Source of the DNA: Clostridiaceae bacterium
Lineage (GTDB): Bacteria; Bacillota; Clostridia; Oscillospirales; Acutalibacteraceae
Length of the DNA stretch: 16,652 nt
Direction of reading: 5' to 3'
NCBI GenBank assembly: GCA_016297555.1
Contig: JAEDGK010000039.1
Span: 1 to 16,652, forward strand
In this document: positions 14,902 through 16,652 of the stretch, piece after piece
Layout: each line of letters begins with the position of its first letter
How positions within the stretch are numbered: the first letter of the stretch is position 1
Made by a program: the position numbers and the translations under genes
Notes under the pieces: model-generated
The model's input: only the letters and a program-made list of their open reading frames with translations
What the model was told of the DNA's origin: nothing
Database searches by the model: none

Positions 14902-15741
14902 ATGGGCAGATTTCCTATCGGTGTTATCATTGACAGCTTCAGGACGGATATCACAACAGCGGTCAAAAAAGCTGCGGCAGTCGGCGCACAGGGTATTCAG
15001 GTATATGCAACCCGCGGCGAAATGGCCCCGGAGAATATGTCCGCTTCTAAAATAAGCGATTTCAAAAAACTTGTTGCCGACAACGGACTTGTTATTTCCG
15101 CTCTTTGCGGCGACCTCGGCGGCGGCTTCGGCAATGCAGAAGAAAACCCCGCAAGAGTTGAAAAATCCAAGAGAATTATCGACCTTGCAAAGGAGCTTGG
15201 AACAAACGTTGTTACCACGCACATCGGCGTAGTTCCTCAGAGCAAAAGCATTGACAGATATAAGGTTATGCAGGAAGCCTGCTTTGAGCTTTCTCGCTAT
15301 GCCGACGAAATCGACGCTCATTTTGCCATTGAAACGGGTCCGGAAACCTCTGCTGTTCTTAAGGGCTTTCTTGACGAGCTCGGCTCAACGGGCGTCGGCG
15401 TAAATCTTGACCCCGCTAACCTTGTTATGGTTACCGGCGACAGCCCCGTTGACGCGGTTTACAATCTGCGTGAATACATAGTTCATACCCATGCAAAAGA
15501 CGGCAAGCAGCTCTTTTATAAAGACCCCGAAATCGTTTACGGGCTTGTCAAAGACCCGCTCGTTACGGGCGCATCATTCCTTGAGGTTCCCCTCGGCGAG
15601 GGTCAGGTTCCCTGGAAAGAATATCTTGCCGCTCTCGAGGACATCGGATTCAAGGGCTTCCTCACCATTGAAAGAGAGGTCGGAGACGACCCCGAAAAGG
15701 ATATCAGGAGCGCCGTTGAATTCCTTAAAAATTTAGGCTGA
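14902..15741 (+). CDS. Sugar phosphate isomerase/epimerase-like TIM-barrel protein (first copy)
   Basis: The product is 279 aa; ATG 14902 follows AAAGGAG by about nine bases. It is an AP-endonuclease-2-type (xylose-isomerase-like) TIM barrel. The usual metal ligands are visible at strand ends: E144 (AIETGPE), D170 (NLDPAN), H195/H197 (VHTHAKD) and E257 (TIEREVG). Family members isomerise or epimerise ketoses and keto-inositols, and some cleave 3-keto-glycosides. It starts a two-gene unit divergent from the Gfo/Idh/MocA oxidoreductase, a pairing seen in inositol and glycoside pathways. It shares the fold with the next gene but the two are clearly diverged, with different loops, so they are unlikely to be a recent duplication. 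Exact substrate unknown. Confidence 0.88.
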   Translation: MGRFPIGVIIDSFRTDITTAVKKAAAVGAQGIQVYATRGEMAPENMSASKISDFKKLVADNGLVISALCGDLGGGFGNAEENPARVEKSKRIIDLAKELGTNVVTTHIGVVPQSKSIDRYKVMQEACFELSRYADEIDAHFAIETGPETSAVLKGFLDELGSTGVGVNLDPANLVMVTGDSPVDAVYNLREYIVHTHAKDGKQLFYKDPEIVYGLVKDPLVTGASFLEVPLGEGQVPWKEYLAALEDIGFKGFLTIEREVGDDPEKDIRSAVEFLKNLG

Positions 15742-15757
15742 TTTAAGGAGAATGAAG

Positions 15758-16624
15758 ATGAAAATAGGAGTAAGCAGTTACAGCTTTCAGCAGTTAATTT
15801 CAAAAGGTGCGGAAACGCAGCTCAGCATAATGGAAAAAGCCAAAAATATGGGCTTTGACGGAATTGAATTTACCGACCTTAATCCTCCCGAGGGAGTCAG
15901 CGAGGAAAGCTATGCTTCAATGATAAGAGAAGAAAGCGAAAGAATTTCCCTGCCCGTTATCAGCTACACAATCGGTGCAAATATGCTCGGAGAAGCCGGA
16001 CTTGACGCAGAGGTTGAGAGAGTTTGCCGCAAGGTTGATGTGGCTTCCGTTCTCGGAGTCGGCTGTATGCGCCATGACGCCGCGTGGGGTATGCCAGCGG
16101 ATATGAAAAACCGCGCGGGCTTTGAGCAGGTTTTGCCGACCCTGATTGAAGGCTGCAAAAGAGTTACGGAATATGCCCAGAGCAAGGGCGTTGCCACGAT
16201 GATTGAAAACCACGGTCTGTTTTGCCAGGACAGCGAGAGAGTTGAAAAAATCGTAACGGGAGTAGGCAATCCCAATTTCGGAGTTTTGCTTGATATGGGC
16301 AATTTTGCCTGTGTTGACGAAAACAGCGCCATGGCGGCAGGCAGACTTGCACCGTTTATTAAGCATGTTCACGCAAAGGATTTCCACATCAAAAGCGGAA
16401 ACGGTATTAATCCCGGCAAGGGCTTCTTTAAATCAAGAGGCGGTAATTATCTCAGAGGCGCGGTTATCGGTCACGGAGATATACCCGTTTTTCAATGCCT
16501 TTCCCTTATTAAAGCTTCGGGCTATGACGGCTTTGTAAGCGTTGAATTTGAGGGAATCGAAAACTGCCTTGACGGAATTGAAATCGGGCTTGAAAACCTC
16601 AGAAAAATGGTTGAAATGCTTTGA
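15758..16624 (+). CDS. Sugar phosphate isomerase/epimerase-like TIM-barrel protein (second copy)
   Basis: The product is 288 aa from ATG 15758 (MKIGVSSYSFQQL), seven bases after AAGGAG (15745-15750); the ATG at 15752 is one base from that site and therefore less likely. It is another AP-endonuclease-2-type TIM barrel with ligands E150 (MIENHG), D179 (LLDMGNF), H203/H205 (VHAKDFH) and E263 (VEFEG). The MIENHG...VHAKD pattern is typical of sugar isomerases/epimerases near Gfo/Idh/MocA enzymes. A loop at about 210-245 rich in G, K and H (GNGINPGKG to VIGHGDIP) resembles the substrate-covering loop of the family. It is 16 bp downstream of the first copy and likely co-transcribed. Function is inferred to be in the same sugar pathway. 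Confidence 0.88.
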   Translation: MKIGVSSYSFQQLISKGAETQLSIMEKAKNMGFDGIEFTDLNPPEGVSEESYASMIREESERISLPVISYTIGANMLGEAGLDAEVERVCRKVDVASVLGVGCMRHDAAWGMPADMKNRAGFEQVLPTLIEGCKRVTEYAQSKGVATMIENHGLFCQDSERVEKIVTGVGNPNFGVLLDMGNFACVDENSAMAAGRLAPFIKHVHAKDFHIKSGNGINPGKGFFKSRGGNYLRGAVIGHGDIPVFQCLSLIKASGYDGFVSVEFEGIENCLDGIEIGLENLRKMVEML

Positions 16625-16652
16625 TAAGCATTAAAAATGCTCTCCGAATTTT

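Noticed and set aside
14902..16624. The two TIM-barrel genes as AP endonucleases in DNA repair
   Set aside because: They share the fold with endonuclease IV but lack its full nine-ligand zinc set, and their context is sugar metabolism.
16627..16641. Hairpin AGCATT-AAA-AATGCT after the second isomerase gene, as a terminator
   Set aside because: The stem is short and AT-rich and is not followed directly by a T-tract; the window ends too soon to judge.

Overview
The window reads as chromosomal DNA from an endospore-forming member of the Clostridia, probably a gut-type Oscillospiraceae/Ruminococcaceae relative. The basis is a complete spoIIIA sporulation operon, Firmicutes-type Shine-Dalgarno sequences (AGGAGG variants), several GTG/TTG starts and densely packed operons. 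This placement is inference from gene content and style, not from a database search. No rRNA, tRNA, CRISPR array, phage gene or transposase gene was seen.

Left block, minus strand (1-6052): the eight-gene spoIIIA operon (spoIIIAA to spoIIIAH, 6052 down to 1154) encodes the mother-cell half of the mother cell-forespore channel complex. Downstream, behind its own extended -10 promoter, lies nusB (antitermination factor). The nusB stop codon overlaps the start of a TsaD/Kae1-like M22 family paralogue that runs off the left edge.

Middle (6053-9412): a 321-bp divergent intergenic region holds a 144-bp MITE-like element with 21-bp imperfect terminal inverted repeats, only about 40 bp from spoIIIAA. 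To its right is a good promoter for a large YfhO-family (GT-C-like) membrane protein on the plus strand with an unusual 100-residue acidic tail. A 13-bp-stem bidirectional terminator closes this gene and the convergent operon.

Right block (9418-16652): a minus-strand operon runs Gfo/Idh/MocA oxidoreductase, nagB, metG (methionyl-tRNA synthetase), tatD, PHP-domain phosphoesterase. It diverges from a plus-strand pair of TIM-barrel sugar isomerase/epimerase-like genes. The divergent control region has two opposed extended -10 promoters, an AT-rich dyad at the minus-strand start site and a leader hairpin on the plus side. Together the oxidoreductase, two isomerases and NagB look like a small sugar or glycoside catabolic unit, to which housekeeping metG-tatD has been joined. 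The most interesting points are the possible oxidoreductive sugar-cleavage unit, the MITE in the spoIIIA upstream region, the diverged TsaD paralogue behind nusB, and the acidic tail on the YfhO protein.
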